From NCBI GenBank assembly GCA_032355985.1, contig JAUKVZ010000010.1, positions 1 to 64,000 of the forward strand: a stretch of DNA of 64,000 nt, in the 5' to 3' direction. The notes beneath the pieces are model-generated. The model worked only from the letters and a program-made list of their open reading frames with translations, did not search any database and was not told the DNA's origin. The DNA is from Sarcodiotheca gaudichaudii. Lineage: Eukaryota > Rhodophyta > Florideophyceae > Gigartinales > Solieriaceae. The translations under genes and the position numbers were made by a program. Shown here piece after piece: positions 20,931 through 32,366 of the stretch (position 1 is the stretch's first letter; each line of letters opens with the position of its first letter).

Positions 20931-20981
20931 AAGCAAATAAGGAAATAAGAAAATACAATAACTTATTTCCTTAATTTGCTT
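20931..20981. terminator. 19-bp bidirectional hairpin between apcB and atpE
   Basis: The left arm, AAGCAAATAAGGAAATAAG (20931-20949), pairs with the right arm at 20962-20981. The pairing covers 19 bp with a single bulged base on the right arm, around a 12-nt loop. It sits between the apcB stop (plus) and the atpE stop (minus). The 3' flank on the plus strand is TGATTTTTC. This is the strongest hairpin noticed in the window and is well placed to end both transcripts. Confidence 0.7.
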
Positions 20982-20999
20982 GATTTTTCAATTCAGTCT

Positions 21000-21404
21000 T
21001 TAACTATTAAAAACATTGACAGCTTGTAATCTTGCACGGGCTTTTCTTAAATTTTGTGTAGCTTCAATCTTGTCTTTACTAGTTTCAGCTTCAGCTAATA
21101 CAACAGTTGCATCTTCTAAATTAGCCTGCGCAGTATCTATATTAATATCTGATATCTCTTCTGCTCCGTTTACAAGTATAGTAATATTATTATTTTCAAT
21201 TTCAGCAAATCCACCCAATAATATAATTGGCTGCCAATCTTTTTCAATACGTACTCGCATAACTCCAATGTCTAGTGCTGTTAACAATGGTATATGTCCT
21301 GTTAGAATACCTAATTGTCCTGTACTGCTTGGTAAGATTATTTCTTCTGCACTTGCATCCCAAACAGTTCTATCAGGAGCAATTACACGTATGTTTAGTG
21401 TCAT
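21000..21404 (-). CDS. atpE: ATP synthase CF1 epsilon subunit
   Basis: This 134-residue protein has a beta-sandwich N-terminal domain (MTLNIRVIAPDRTVWD, IILPSSTGQLGILTGHIPLLTALDIG) and a two-helix C-terminal domain (ANLEDATVVLAEAE...ATQNLRKARARLQAVN). It connects the gamma subunit to the c-ring and inhibits ATP hydrolysis. It lies 19 nt after atpB on the same strand, the standard atpB-atpE pair. Confidence 0.97.
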   Translation of the reverse strand: MTLNIRVIAPDRTVWDASAEEIILPSSTGQLGILTGHIPLLTALDIGVMRVRIEKDWQPIILLGGFAEIENNNITILVNGAEEISDINIDTAQANLEDATVVLAEAETSKDKIEATQNLRKARARLQAVNVFNS

Positions 21405-21423
21405 ATAGTTGCTCTATGTTTAT

Positions 21424-22854
<1,431 letters not shown>

Positions 22855-23000
22855 TTAATTAATTGTTAGTCAACGGAAAAAATTTCTTTTTTGGTTTGTA
22901 ATATTACTATTGTAAATTAAAACCTTATAGTTTATTTATTCAGATTAATAGTTATACTACTATATCAATTCAATTGAAGTTTATAAAGTAGAACTTTAAT

Positions 23001-23516
23001 TTACGAGTTTTTATTAATTCTCCCTGTAGTTTTAAGCCAATTCTGTGCTTCTATATAATTATTGGGGGCTAAAAATATAGCTTGTTGCCAATATTCTGCT
23101 GCTTTATCAAACATTGACTTGGAGGTTTGTAGATTTCTTTTGTCAGCTGCTTTTAATCCTTGATAATGGTAAATAACTGCAATATTATTTAGAGCCTGTG
23201 GTAATTTGTTGTTTAATTCTAGTGCTTGATGATAATATTCTAAAGCTTTAATATGTTCTCCATTACTTGCGTAAATTAAACCAATATTATATAGTATATA
23301 TGATCTATCGTAGGGATCTTCTTCTAAAGCTAAAGCTTCATAGTAGTTTTCTAAAGCTTCTGCATATTCACCTTCTGACTGAGCAGACATTCCATCTCTA
23401 TAATAATAAAAAGCTTGCTTTTCTTCTTTACTGGTTGGTAATACTTTCAACACAATATCTGCCAGTACAGTGAATGTTTTGTCTATAAAATTATCATTTT
23501 TTTGTAAACGAGGCAT
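23001..23516 (-). CDS. ycf3: Photosystem I assembly protein Ycf3 (TPR protein)
   Basis: This 171-residue protein starts [28 protein letters not shown], the conserved Ycf3 opening. Three tetratricopeptide repeats follow (about residues 36-70, 72-105 and 120-153), for example [20 protein letters not shown]-like units. It is a thylakoid-associated chaperone needed for PSI assembly. There are no introns, unlike in land plants. It is minus-strand, upstream of atpB by 155 nt and divergent from infB. Confidence 0.96.
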   Translation of the reverse strand: MPRLQKNDNFIDKTFTVLADIVLKVLPTSKEEKQAFYYYRDGMSAQSEGEYAEALENYYEALALEEDPYDRSYILYNIGLIYASNGEHIKALEYYHQALELNNKLPQALNNIAVIYHYQGLKAADKRNLQTSKSMFDKAAEYWQQAIFLAPNNYIEAQNWLKTTGRINKNS

Positions 23517-23645
23517 ATAATTTCCTAAGTATTAATATAATTATTCTACAATGTAATTTAGATAATTTATGTATTCTGATTAAAAATCTCTTTTAATAAA
23601 TTATAAACTTAAAAAATAAATAACATAATATAAATTAAAAATAAT

Positions 23646-25907
23646 ATGATCAAAAAATATCAATTATCTAGCAACTTATTTTCGGTGAAACAGAAAAGTA
23701 TTATTTTTATAGATTGTGTTTTGCCTTTGAAAAAAGAAAAAATTTTCTCGTTGCAAAAGCCACAACTAGTTTATTCACTAAAAAGCAATGATTTAAATTT
23801 AAGTAGAAATAATTCTATTACTAATCAAAGTAAAGAAAAACTATATATAGATAGAGAAGAGATTTCTGTTTTTAATTTGAACAACAAATTTGATAAAAAA
23901 AGTAAAGTTAAACTGAAGAGAAAGAATAGAGATAAAGTGAATTCAGATGCTGGTTATTTTTTTAGTCAGCTTAAAAATAAAGTATCCAAGTTAAACATTA
24001 ATAGTGTTAATTCTAACAAGCCAAAATCTTTAAAGTTAACAAAAAATAGTAAAAAGAAAGATAAAGTTCAAAATAAAGTAGTTCAGCATACAGATTATAA
24101 GTCTTTAAAAGTAAATGACAATAAAGAAATAATACTAAATAATCCTTTAACAATAAAAGAATTAGCATACAGATTAGGTATAACAGAGGCAGCAATTATT
24201 ACGTGGTTATTTTTACAAGGCATTTCAGTTACAATTAACGAGGTAGTTGACGTAGCTATAGCTAAACAAGTTGCTAAACACTATAATATTACAGTTTCGG
24301 ATAAGCGTAAGCCATATAACTTAGACAATAGAATAGATCTTCATCGATTTTCCAGTCCCTGGATAAATGAAAAGATAAAAAGTTCAAAACGAGCTCCAAT
24401 TATAACAATTCTAGGTCATGTAGATCATGGAAAAACAACCTTACTTGACTATATAAGAAATACTCAATTAGTTCAGAAAGAAGCAGGAGGTATTACTCAA
24501 CATATTGTAGGCTATGAAGTACAGTGGCTTTATCAATCTGTAAAAGAAAAACTCGTTTTTGTAGATACACCAGGACATGCAGCGTTTTCTGCAATGAGAT
24601 TACGTGGTGCTGAGGTCATGGACTTAGCCATTTTAGTAGTGGCTGCTGATGATGGATTACAACCACAGACTATTGAAGCGATAGAATATATACTAGAACG
24701 TAAAATACCTTATATTGTTGCTATCAATAAAATTGATAAACAAGATGTTAATACAAATCAAATAAAAGAACAACTACTTAAATACAATATTGTAAATCAA
24801 AACTGGGGAGAAACTAGTAATATTATTGAAGTTAGTGCTTTAACAGGTCAGAATATTGATGTACTTCTTTTCGCTTTATGTAAGTTAGCTTCTTTGTCTA
24901 ATTTTTCAGCAAATTATTCTTGTCCTGCAGAGGGAACTATATTGGAGTCTAATTTAAGTAAAACAAGTGGTCCGCTGGCAAGTGTTATTGTTCAAAATGG
25001 TATTTTGAAAATAGGAGATATTATTGTCTCTGGCAATATTTACGGTCGTGTTAAAATTATGACAAACAGTTCCAGTAAAAAGGTTAGAACTGCAGACCCT
25101 TCTAGTATTGTCGAAGTTTCTGGATTTTCTTTAATTCCCCAGACAGGTTCTAAATTTTATGTTGTATTAAATGAAAAAGAAGCAAAGAAGCAGACTCATC
25201 TAAATCCTCACAGTAATAATCGTTTCGATTATTTTAGATCTTTAAATACAAGAATAACATTAGATAGCTATAAGCAGAATTTAAATTTAAAACGTATTAA
25301 TATAATTTTAAAAACGGATACGCAAGGCTCTTTAGAAGCTAGTATAAATGCTCTTTCTCAAATCCCCCAAGAAAAAGTTCAGATTAATATAGTTGCTGCA
25401 GATATTGGTTTTGTTGCTAATAAAGACATTGTTTTAGCTCAAGATACTAATTCTTTAATACTTGGCTTTAATATTGAAGTTACATCTAATTCACGTAAAT
25501 TAATAGAAAATTCAAATGTTACATTGCAAAATTTTAGCATTATATATGACTTACTAGATTATGTAGAAAGTTACATGATAAATATTTTAGAACCTGAATA
25601 TAATAAGAATTTCATTGGTAAAGCGACTGTTAAAACAGTCTTTTCTATTAATAAAGGATCTGTTGCTGGTTGTTTTGTTGATTCAGGTAAGTTAAAAGTA
25701 AATTTACGTATAATTGTTTATGATAATGCAAAAATAGTTTATGACGGATTAATAACTTCTTTAAAGCGTTTAAAAGATGATGTAAATGAAGTTAAAGCGG
25801 GTAATGAATGTGGGGTAATGTGTCAAGAGTATCATCAATGGACTAAGTTTAGTCGTATTGAAGCATATGAATTGGTTGAGAAGAAAAAGACGCTTGAAAA
25901 AAAATAA
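23646..25907 (+). CDS. infB: Translation initiation factor IF-2
   Basis: This 753-residue GTPase has a G1 motif GHVDHGKTTLLD near residue 256, G3 DTPGHAAFSAMR, and G4 NKIDK. Domains II-IV follow, ending with KRLKDDVNEVKAGNECGV. The first 170 residues are Lys/Asn/Ser-rich and divergent, normal for the IF-2 N-terminus; an IF2-N-like helix module (LTIKELAYRLGITEAAIITWLF) is at about 168-190. It brings fMet-tRNA to the plastid 30S subunit. infC and trnfM are also in this window. Confidence 0.96.
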   Translation: MIKKYQLSSNLFSVKQKSIIFIDCVLPLKKEKIFSLQKPQLVYSLKSNDLNLSRNNSITNQSKEKLYIDREEISVFNLNNKFDKKSKVKLKRKNRDKVNSDAGYFFSQLKNKVSKLNINSVNSNKPKSLKLTKNSKKKDKVQNKVVQHTDYKSLKVNDNKEIILNNPLTIKELAYRLGITEAAIITWLFLQGISVTINEVVDVAIAKQVAKHYNITVSDKRKPYNLDNRIDLHRFSSPWINEKIKSSKRAPIITILGHVDHGKTTLLDYIRNTQLVQKEAGGITQHIVGYEVQWLYQSVKEKLVFVDTPGHAAFSAMRLRGAEVMDLAILVVAADDGLQPQTIEAIEYILERKIPYIVAINKIDKQDVNTNQIKEQLLKYNIVNQNWGETSNIIEVSALTGQNIDVLLFALCKLASLSNFSANYSCPAEGTILESNLSKTSGPLASVIVQNGILKIGDIIVSGNIYGRVKIMTNSSSKKVRTADPSSIVEVSGFSLIPQTGSKFYVVLNEKEAKKQTHLNPHSNNRFDYFRSLNTRITLDSYKQNLNLKRINIILKTDTQGSLEASINALSQIPQEKVQINIVAADIGFVANKDIVLAQDTNSLILGFNIEVTSNSRKLIENSNVTLQNFSIIYDLLDYVESYMINILEPEYNKNFIGKATVKTVFSINKGSVAGCFVDSGKLKVNLRIIVYDNAKIVYDGLITSLKRLKDDVNEVKAGNECGVMCQEYHQWTKFSRIEAYELVEKKKTLEKK

Positions 25908-25953
25908 CGCAAAAACAAATTTGAAAAAAATTTCCACATTATTTTTTTGAATT

Positions 25954-26166
25954 TTAGTCTTTATTTAAAAAGGGTAGTAATGATAAGATACGTGCTTTTT
26001 TTATAGATTTCGTTAATTCTTTTTGTTGTTTTGCAGTTAGACCAGTTGATCGTCTAGACAAAATTTTACCTTGATCAGTAATAAACTTACGTAGTAAGTC
26101 AATATCTTTGTAATCAAGAGGATCATCTTGCTTAATTGGTGAAGACTTTTTATTATATAATATCAT
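25954..26166 (-). CDS. rps18: 30S ribosomal protein S18
   Basis: This 70-residue basic protein has the S18 core [38 protein letters not shown]. It binds S6 and 16S rRNA on the platform of the small subunit. It follows rpl33 after 14 nt on the same strand, the common rpl33-rps18 plastid pair, and is convergent with infB. The 46-nt gap to infB is A/T-rich and can form a weak hairpin. Confidence 0.96.
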   Translation of the reverse strand: MILYNKKSSPIKQDDPLDYKDIDLLRKFITDQGKILSRRSTGLTAKQQKELTKSIKKARILSLLPFLNKD

Positions 26167-26180
26167 AAGTGGGTTTTTAT

Positions 26181-26381
26181 CTATTTAATTTCTTTAAAGT
26201 TAGTATGACAATTGCATTTAGGACAAAACTTTTTAATCTCTAAACGACTAGGTGTATTTCTTCTATTTTTTGTTGTTGTATAACGGAAGATACCATTTTT
26301 TCTTTTTGAATTATTGCTCTTAGAGTTTCTACATTCACATTCTAATGTAATAATTATGCGAGCTCCTTTGTTCTTTCCCAT
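26181..26381 (-). CDS. rpl33: 50S ribosomal protein L33
   Basis: This 66-residue basic protein has the L33 motifs [47 protein letters not shown]. The Cys pairs (CEC, and C-x-x-C-x-C) suggest the zinc-binding C+ form. It is the first gene of the rpl33-rps18 pair and divergent from rps20. Confidence 0.96.
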   Translation of the reverse strand: MGKNKGARIIITLECECRNSKSNNSKRKNGIFRYTTTKNRRNTPSRLEIKKFCPKCNCHTNFKEIK

Positions 26382-26400
26382 GTTTTATAGATATTAATTT

Positions 26401-26422
26401 GATAATAGATAAGCCTATTATC
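26401..26422. repeat. 8-bp palindrome in the rpl33/rps20 divergent region
   Basis: GATAATAG and CTATTATC are perfect complements around the 6-nt loop ATAAGC. The hairpin lies 20 nt upstream of the rpl33 start and 113 nt upstream of rps20, in a divergent gap. It cannot be an ordinary terminator and could be a 5' leader hairpin or protein-binding site. AT-rich DNA makes chance occurrence possible. Confidence 0.35.
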
Positions 26423-26534
26423 GCATTTTCATGTTTTACTATCAAGTCTTGATACATTGTATCTATTTTAAAGTAGTGATATAATTATTTCATTCAATAG
26501 CTATTTCATTTGTTTATAACAATTTTAATATTTT

Positions 26535-26813
26535 ATGTCTAAAAATTCGTCTGCAGTAAAAAAAGAACAAGTCTCTATTAGAAATTATTACAATAATAAA
26601 GTTTATAAATCTAATATAAAAACTTCAATAAAAAAATACTTAGTAAGTATCAATAATATAAATAACGTAAATTGCAATGATGCTTTAGAAAATTTATCTT
26701 CGGTTTATAGCATTATTGATAAAGCTGTTAAAAAAGGAGTTTTGCATAAAAATAATGGTTCAAGAAAAAAAGCACTACTGGTAACTAAGATGAAAACTGC
26801 CTTAAATTTATGA
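26535..26813 (+). CDS. rps20: 30S ribosomal protein S20
   Basis: This 92-residue basic helical protein has the S20 pattern: KNSSAVKKEQVSIRNYYNNKVYKSNIKTSIKKYL near the N-terminus and YSIIDKAVKKGVLHKNNGSRKKALLVTKM at the C-terminus. It is a primary 16S rRNA binder. Retention in the plastid is common in red algae. It precedes the rpoB cluster on the same strand by 179 nt. Confidence 0.93.
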   Translation: MSKNSSAVKKEQVSIRNYYNNKVYKSNIKTSIKKYLVSINNINNVNCNDALENLSSVYSIIDKAVKKGVLHKNNGSRKKALLVTKMKTALNL

Positions 26814-26982
26814 AATACAATTTAAAATTTATGGATTACACAAATAGTCTATAAATTTTTCCATGTAAAAACCTCTACCGTTTAAATTGATTAATACTAA
26901 TAAGTTATCTACCTATTCATTATCATAACAACTAAAGTAAATTCGCTTTAGAGTGTTCTAAATAACATACAAAATTTATTTT

Positions 26983-26986
26983 GGAG
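26983..26986 (+). promoter_or_regulatory. Ribosome-binding site that fixes the rpoB start
   Basis: GGAG lies 6 nt before the ATG at 26993. A TTG codon 12 nt upstream (26981) is in the same frame, but the GGAG would then fall inside the coding region, so the ATG is preferred. Confidence 0.6.
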
Positions 26987-26992
26987 CGCTTT

Positions 26993-29900
26993 ATGTTTCA
27001 AGAAAAAAAAATAATACCTGTTTTTCCTGATTTAGCTTCTATTCAACGAGAAAGCTTCAGGCTACTTCTATTAGAAGGTCTAGGTGAAGTTTTAGACTCT
27101 TTTCCTATAATTACCGATCCTACAGGAAAATTAGAATTACAGTTTTTTGGTAAAGATTATAAACTTAAATTTCCACGCTATAGTGTAAGAAAAGCTAAAA
27201 GTAGAGATAGAACATATAGTGCGCAGATCTATATACCTTCAAAATTAACTCGTAAGGATACTGAATTAATAAAAAAAGACAAACAATCAGACTTATTAAA
27301 TTTTTTAAGTGCAGAAGACAGAAATAAAAAATATAAAAAAAAACCAGTCTTTGTGGGTGATTTACCTCTAATGACAAATAGAGGTACATTCATTATCTCT
27401 GGTACAGAAAGAGTAATTATTAACCAAATTGTAAGAAGTCCGGGTATTTACTATAAAAAAGAATTAGATAAAAATGATAAACAAATATATAGTGCAAGTC
27501 TAATTTCTAATCGTGGATCATGGTTAAAATTTGAAATTGACTCTAAAGACCAAATTTGGATCCGAATTGATAAAACTCATAAAGTTAGTGCATATGTTTT
27601 TTTGAGAGCAATCGGTTTAAATAATGAAGACATCAAAAAAAACTTAAATAAATACACTTTTTTACTTCGTGCTTCCTCTTTATATGAAAAAAAAGAATTA
27701 GATAAAGAGATAGGTAAAAAATCAGTTGAAGAAATTACTGATGAAGAAGCATTATTAATTGTACATAGTAAATTACGTCCTAACGAGCCAGCTACTGCAT
27801 CTGTAGCTAAACAAATGTTATATACTCGTTTTTTTGATCCTAAAAGATATGATTTAGGTGAGGTAGGCCGCCATAAAATTAATAAAAAGTTAAATTTAAA
27901 GGTTCCAAAATCCTTTAGAGTACTATCTCCTCAAGATATTATAGTTGTAATTGACTATTTGATTAATATTAAAGAGCAAAATATTGGTACCTTTGATGAC
28001 ATAGACCACTTAGGTAATAGAAGAGTCCGATCTGTTGGAGAATTATTGCAAAATCAGATACGTATAGGCTTAAATCGATTAGAAAGGATTATTCGCGAGC
28101 GAATGATGATTTGTGATTTAGATTCATTAAGTTTGTCCAATTTGGTTAATCCAAAACCTTTAATGGCTGCAGTAAGAGAATTTTTTGGATCTAGTCAGTT
28201 ATCTCAGTTCATGGACCAGACGAATCCACTATCTGAACTAACTCATAAAAGAAGAATTAGTGCATTAGGCCCTGGAGGACTTAATAAAGACCGTGCAGGT
28301 TTTGCTGTACGAGATCTACATCCGAGTCATTATGGTCGAATTTGTCCAATTGAGACTCCTGAAGGACCTAATGCAGGTCTAATAGGCTCTCTAAGTATTT
28401 ATGCACGAGTAAACCGTTATGGTTTTATCGAAACACCATGTTATAAAGTAGAAAAAGGGAAGATTTTGAAAAATTTACAGTTATATTATTTAACTGCAGA
28501 TGAAGAAGATAACTTACGTGTAGCACCAGCAGATATCAATGTAAATAACTTGAATTACATTGAACATAAAATTATTCCTGTTAGGTATAGACAAGAGTTT
28601 ATTACTACTACAGTTGATCAAGTGGATTACATTTCTGTTTCGCCTATACAAGTAATATCAGCTGCAACCTCCTTGATTCCTTTTTTGGAGCACGATGATG
28701 CAAATCGTGCCCTCATGGGTTCAAATATGCAAAGACAAGCAGTGCCTTTACTATATACTGAAAAACCTACTGTTGGAACAGGTCTAGAAGCAAAAGTAGC
28801 AAGAGACTCAGGTATGGTTGTTATTAGTAGAACGAATGGTTTTGTTAGTTATGTATCTGGTACCAAAATAGGAATTCAAGATCAAGATGATAGAACTATA
28901 CATTATCGCCTAAAAAAGTATTACCGTTCAAACCAAGATACATGCATTAATCAGCGTCCTCTTGTATGGCCTGGAGAAAAGATTGTAAGTGGGCAAACTA
29001 TTGCAGATGGTGCTTCTACTGATGGTGGTGAGATCGCTTTAGGTCGTAATATTTTAGTTGCATACATGTCATGGGAAGGATATAACTATGAAGATGCTTT
29101 TCTTATTAGTCAACGTCTTGTGTATGAAGATATTTACACTTCAATTCATATAGAAAGATATGAACTAGAATGTAGGCAAACAAAGCTAGGACCTGAAGAG
29201 ATAACACGAGATATTCCGAATGTTAATGAAGCATCGATTAATCTACTAGATAAAAATGGTATTATTGCAGTAGGATCTTGGGTTGATGCAGGAGATATTC
29301 TAGTTGGTAAAATTACACCAAAAGGTGAATCAGATCAGTTACCTGAAGGAAAACTTCTTAGAGCTATATTTGGAGAAAAAGCTAGAGATGTAAGAGATAC
29401 ATCATTGAGATTGCCAAATGCTGCTAAAGGTCGAGTAGTTAATGTTAAAGTTTTTACCCGCCAAAAAGGAGATGAATTGCCCCCAGGTACTAACACGATT
29501 ATTCGCATCTATGTAGCACAAAAAAGAAAAATCCAAGTTGGAGATAAGATGGCCGGTAGACATGGTAATAAAGGTATTATTTCACGAATTTTGCCAATGC
29601 AAGATATGCCATATCTACCTGATGGTACACCGATCGATATTGTTTTAAATCCTTTAGGTGTTCCATCTAGAATGAATGTAGGTCAATTATTTGAATGTTT
29701 ATTAGGTTTAGCTGGTAATTATTTAAGTAAACGATTTAAGGTAGTTCCTTTTGATGAAATGTATGGAAAAGAAGCTTCTAGAGCCTTAGTTAATAATAAG
29801 TTATACCAAGCAAGTTTACTAAAAGATAAATCTTGGTTATTTAATTCTTTATATCCAGGTAAGATATCTCTTTTTGATGGTCGAACAGGAGAGCCTTTCG

Positions 29901-30391
29901 ATAATCCAATTACTGTCGGTAAGGCCTACATTTTAAAGTTAGTTCATTTGGTAGATGATAAAATTCATGCAAGATCTACAGGTCCTTATTCTTTAGTTAC
30001 ACAACAACCATTAGGAGGCAGGGCTCAACATGGAGGCCAGAGACTGGGTGAAATGGAAGTTTGGGCACTTGAAGCATTTGGAGCAGCATATACACTACAA
30101 GAACTCTTAACTGTTAAGTCAGATGATATGCAAGGTAGAAATGAAGCACTGAATGCAATTGTAAAAGGTAAACCAACTCCTAAACCGGGAACTCCAGAGT
30201 CGTTTAAAGTACTTATGAGAGAGTTACAATCTTTAGGTCTAAATATTGCAGTTCATAAAATAAAGTTATTAGATAGCGGAGAAAACACAAGTTTTGAAGT
30301 TAATTTAATGTCTTCTGATCAAAATTCAATGAAGTTTAATAGTAATAATTACCATTCTCTACATGAAAAAAAATATACTCATTATGACTAA
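26993..30391 (+). CDS. rpoB: RNA polymerase beta subunit
   Basis: From the preferred ATG at 26993 the protein has 1132 residues. Family landmarks include [79 protein letters not shown], and the C-terminal [23 protein letters not shown]. It is the beta subunit of the plastid-encoded, bacterial-type RNA polymerase. It heads a cluster rpoB-rpoC1-rpoC2-rps2-tsf-atpI-H-G-F-D-A, all on the plus strand with short gaps. Confidence 0.98.
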   Translation: MFQEKKIIPVFPDLASIQRESFRLLLLEGLGEVLDSFPIITDPTGKLELQFFGKDYKLKFPRYSVRKAKSRDRTYSAQIYIPSKLTRKDTELIKKDKQSDLLNFLSAEDRNKKYKKKPVFVGDLPLMTNRGTFIISGTERVIINQIVRSPGIYYKKELDKNDKQIYSASLISNRGSWLKFEIDSKDQIWIRIDKTHKVSAYVFLRAIGLNNEDIKKNLNKYTFLLRASSLYEKKELDKEIGKKSVEEITDEEALLIVHSKLRPNEPATASVAKQMLYTRFFDPKRYDLGEVGRHKINKKLNLKVPKSFRVLSPQDIIVVIDYLINIKEQNIGTFDDIDHLGNRRVRSVGELLQNQIRIGLNRLERIIRERMMICDLDSLSLSNLVNPKPLMAAVREFFGSSQLSQFMDQTNPLSELTHKRRISALGPGGLNKDRAGFAVRDLHPSHYGRICPIETPEGPNAGLIGSLSIYARVNRYGFIETPCYKVEKGKILKNLQLYYLTADEEDNLRVAPADINVNNLNYIEHKIIPVRYRQEFITTTVDQVDYISVSPIQVISAATSLIPFLEHDDANRALMGSNMQRQAVPLLYTEKPTVGTGLEAKVARDSGMVVISRTNGFVSYVSGTKIGIQDQDDRTIHYRLKKYYRSNQDTCINQRPLVWPGEKIVSGQTIADGASTDGGEIALGRNILVAYMSWEGYNYEDAFLISQRLVYEDIYTSIHIERYELECRQTKLGPEEITRDIPNVNEASINLLDKNGIIAVGSWVDAGDILVGKITPKGESDQLPEGKLLRAIFGEKARDVRDTSLRLPNAAKGRVVNVKVFTRQKGDELPPGTNTIIRIYVAQKRKIQVGDKMAGRHGNKGIISRILPMQDMPYLPDGTPIDIVLNPLGVPSRMNVGQLFECLLGLAGNYLSKRFKVVPFDEMYGKEASRALVNNKLYQASLLKDKSWLFNSLYPGKISLFDGRTGEPFDNPITVGKAYILKLVHLVDDKIHARSTGPYSLVTQQPLGGRAQHGGQRLGEMEVWALEAFGAAYTLQELLTVKSDDMQGRNEALNAIVKGKPTPKPGTPESFKVLMRELQSLGLNIAVHKIKLLDSGENTSFEVNLMSSDQNSMKFNSNNYHSLHEKKYTHYD

Positions 30392-30446
30392 AAGCGAATG
30401 AATTATAATCTAGTGACCTTTTGACTATATTTAAAATATATTATTT

Positions 30447-32336
30447 ATGACAAAATTTGAACATCATTTCGACTATGTTAAAATTAGTCTTGCATCTCCA
30501 AAAAAAATAAGAGAATGGGGAGAAAGAACATTGCCTAATGGGCAAGTTGTAGGCGAGGTTACAAAACCTGAAACAATTAACTATAGAACATTAAAACCTG
30601 AAATGGATGGGCTATTTTGTGAAAGAATTTTTGGTCCTGTAAAAGATTGGGAATGTCATTGTGGTAAATATAAAAGATTTAGATATAAAGGAGTGGTATG
30701 TGAAAGATGTGGTGTTGAAGTTACAGAATCAAAAGTAAGAAGACATAGAATGGCTTATATTGAATTAGCTGCTCCAGTTACTCACGTATGGTACTTAAAA
30801 GGAAGTACTAGTTATATTGCTTTGGCGTTAGATCTAACAGTTAAAGAAGTAGAAAAAATAGTATATTTTCATTCATACGTAGTTACTAGTCCTGGAGATT
30901 ATGAGAAACTGAAGTATAAGCAACTATTAGAGGGATATGAATGGAGGGCATTAGAAGACAAGTTATATCCTAAGTCATCTAGTCTCTTTGGTATTGAAGT
31001 AAGTATAGGTGCAGAAGCTATCTATAAACTTTTAAAAATTCTAGATTTAGAAGCAGAAATAGAAATATTGAGAGAAGAAGCTTTAAGTCCACCAAAAACC
31101 TCTAAAAATCCATCTCCTAAATTTAATAAAAAAATGAAAAGATTGCGTTTGTTAGAAAATTTTCTATCAACAGGAGCAGATCCTTCTTGGATGATTTTTT
31201 CTGTAATTCCTGTGATTCCACCTGATTTGAGGCCAATGGTTCAGTTAGATGGTGGCAGATTTGCTACCGCTGATTTAAATGAGTTTTACCGAAGAATTAT
31301 TAATCGAAATAATCGCTTAATTAGGTTAAAAGCAATACTAGCTCCAGAAATTATTATAAGAAATGAAAAAAGAATGCTTCAAGAGGCAGTAGATTCTCTT
31401 ATGGATAACGGAAGGAGAGGCAGAACTGTTGTTGGTGCACATAATAGGCCTCTTAAATCCCTCTCAGATATTATTGAAGGAAAGCAAGGTCGATTTCGCC
31501 AAAATCTGTTAGGTAAACGCGTCGATTATTCAGGTAGGTCTGTTATTGTAGTTGGTCCTAGTTTAAAGTTACGTCAATGTGGCTTACCAAGAGAAATGGC
31601 CTTAGAATTATTTCAGCCTTTTGTAATTCATCGTTTAATTTTACAAGGACTAGTTAATAATATTAAAGCAGCAAAGAAAATTATTCAAAAAAATGAATTA
31701 ATTGTTTGGAGCGTACTTGAAGAAGTTATTCATGGACATCCAGTTCTACTAAATAGAGCACCAACACTTCATAGACTAGGTATACAGGCTTTTGAACCCA
31801 TTCTAGTAGAAGGTCGTGCTATTAAGTTGCATCCTCTCGTTTGCCCAGCCTTTAATGCAGATTTTGATGGAGATCAAATGGCCGTACATGTCCCCTTATC
31901 CTTAGAGGCACAAGCAGAAGCACGCTTATTGATGTTGGCCCCTAATAATTTTTTGTCTCCTGCGACAGGTCAACCAATTCTGATGCCGAGTCAAGATATG
32001 GTTTTAGGTTGTTATTACTTAACATCAAATAATCCCTCTTCACAAAAAGGCTGTGGCCAGTATTTTGCAAGTTTACAAGACGCCTTAATGGCTTATGATC
32101 AAAAGGTAATAGATTTACATGCCTTTATTTGGGTTCGTTTTAATGGTCTAGTCGAAAGTGATGAATCTGACAAATTAATACGATCTGAAAATCATATGGA
32201 TGGTCGTAAAACATATGTTTTTGCAGATCGTATAATTAAAGAGAATTCAGACAGTACATTATTAGTTCAATACATAAGGACTACAGTTGGACGTATTTTA
32301 TTTAATAAAGTTATAGAAGAATCTTTAGCCGAATAA
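30447..32336 (+). CDS. rpoC1: RNA polymerase beta' subunit (N-terminal part)
   Basis: This 629-residue protein has the zinc-binding cysteines CHCG and CERCG near residues 70-88 and the catalytic magnesium motif NADFDGDQM near residue 470. As in cyanobacteria and plastids, beta' is split; rpoC2 follows 30 nt downstream. No intron is present. Confidence 0.98.
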   Translation: MTKFEHHFDYVKISLASPKKIREWGERTLPNGQVVGEVTKPETINYRTLKPEMDGLFCERIFGPVKDWECHCGKYKRFRYKGVVCERCGVEVTESKVRRHRMAYIELAAPVTHVWYLKGSTSYIALALDLTVKEVEKIVYFHSYVVTSPGDYEKLKYKQLLEGYEWRALEDKLYPKSSSLFGIEVSIGAEAIYKLLKILDLEAEIEILREEALSPPKTSKNPSPKFNKKMKRLRLLENFLSTGADPSWMIFSVIPVIPPDLRPMVQLDGGRFATADLNEFYRRIINRNNRLIRLKAILAPEIIIRNEKRMLQEAVDSLMDNGRRGRTVVGAHNRPLKSLSDIIEGKQGRFRQNLLGKRVDYSGRSVIVVGPSLKLRQCGLPREMALELFQPFVIHRLILQGLVNNIKAAKKIIQKNELIVWSVLEEVIHGHPVLLNRAPTLHRLGIQAFEPILVEGRAIKLHPLVCPAFNADFDGDQMAVHVPLSLEAQAEARLLMLAPNNFLSPATGQPILMPSQDMVLGCYYLTSNNPSSQKGCGQYFASLQDALMAYDQKVIDLHAFIWVRFNGLVESDESDKLIRSENHMDGRKTYVFADRIIKENSDSTLLVQYIRTTVGRILFNKVIEESLAE

Positions 32337-32366
32337 AAGCTTTTGTACTAGAATTGGAGATACAAT

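Noticed and set aside
26981-26992. TTG as the start of rpoB
   Set aside because: The GGAG ribosome-binding site lies between the TTG and the ATG and fits only the ATG.
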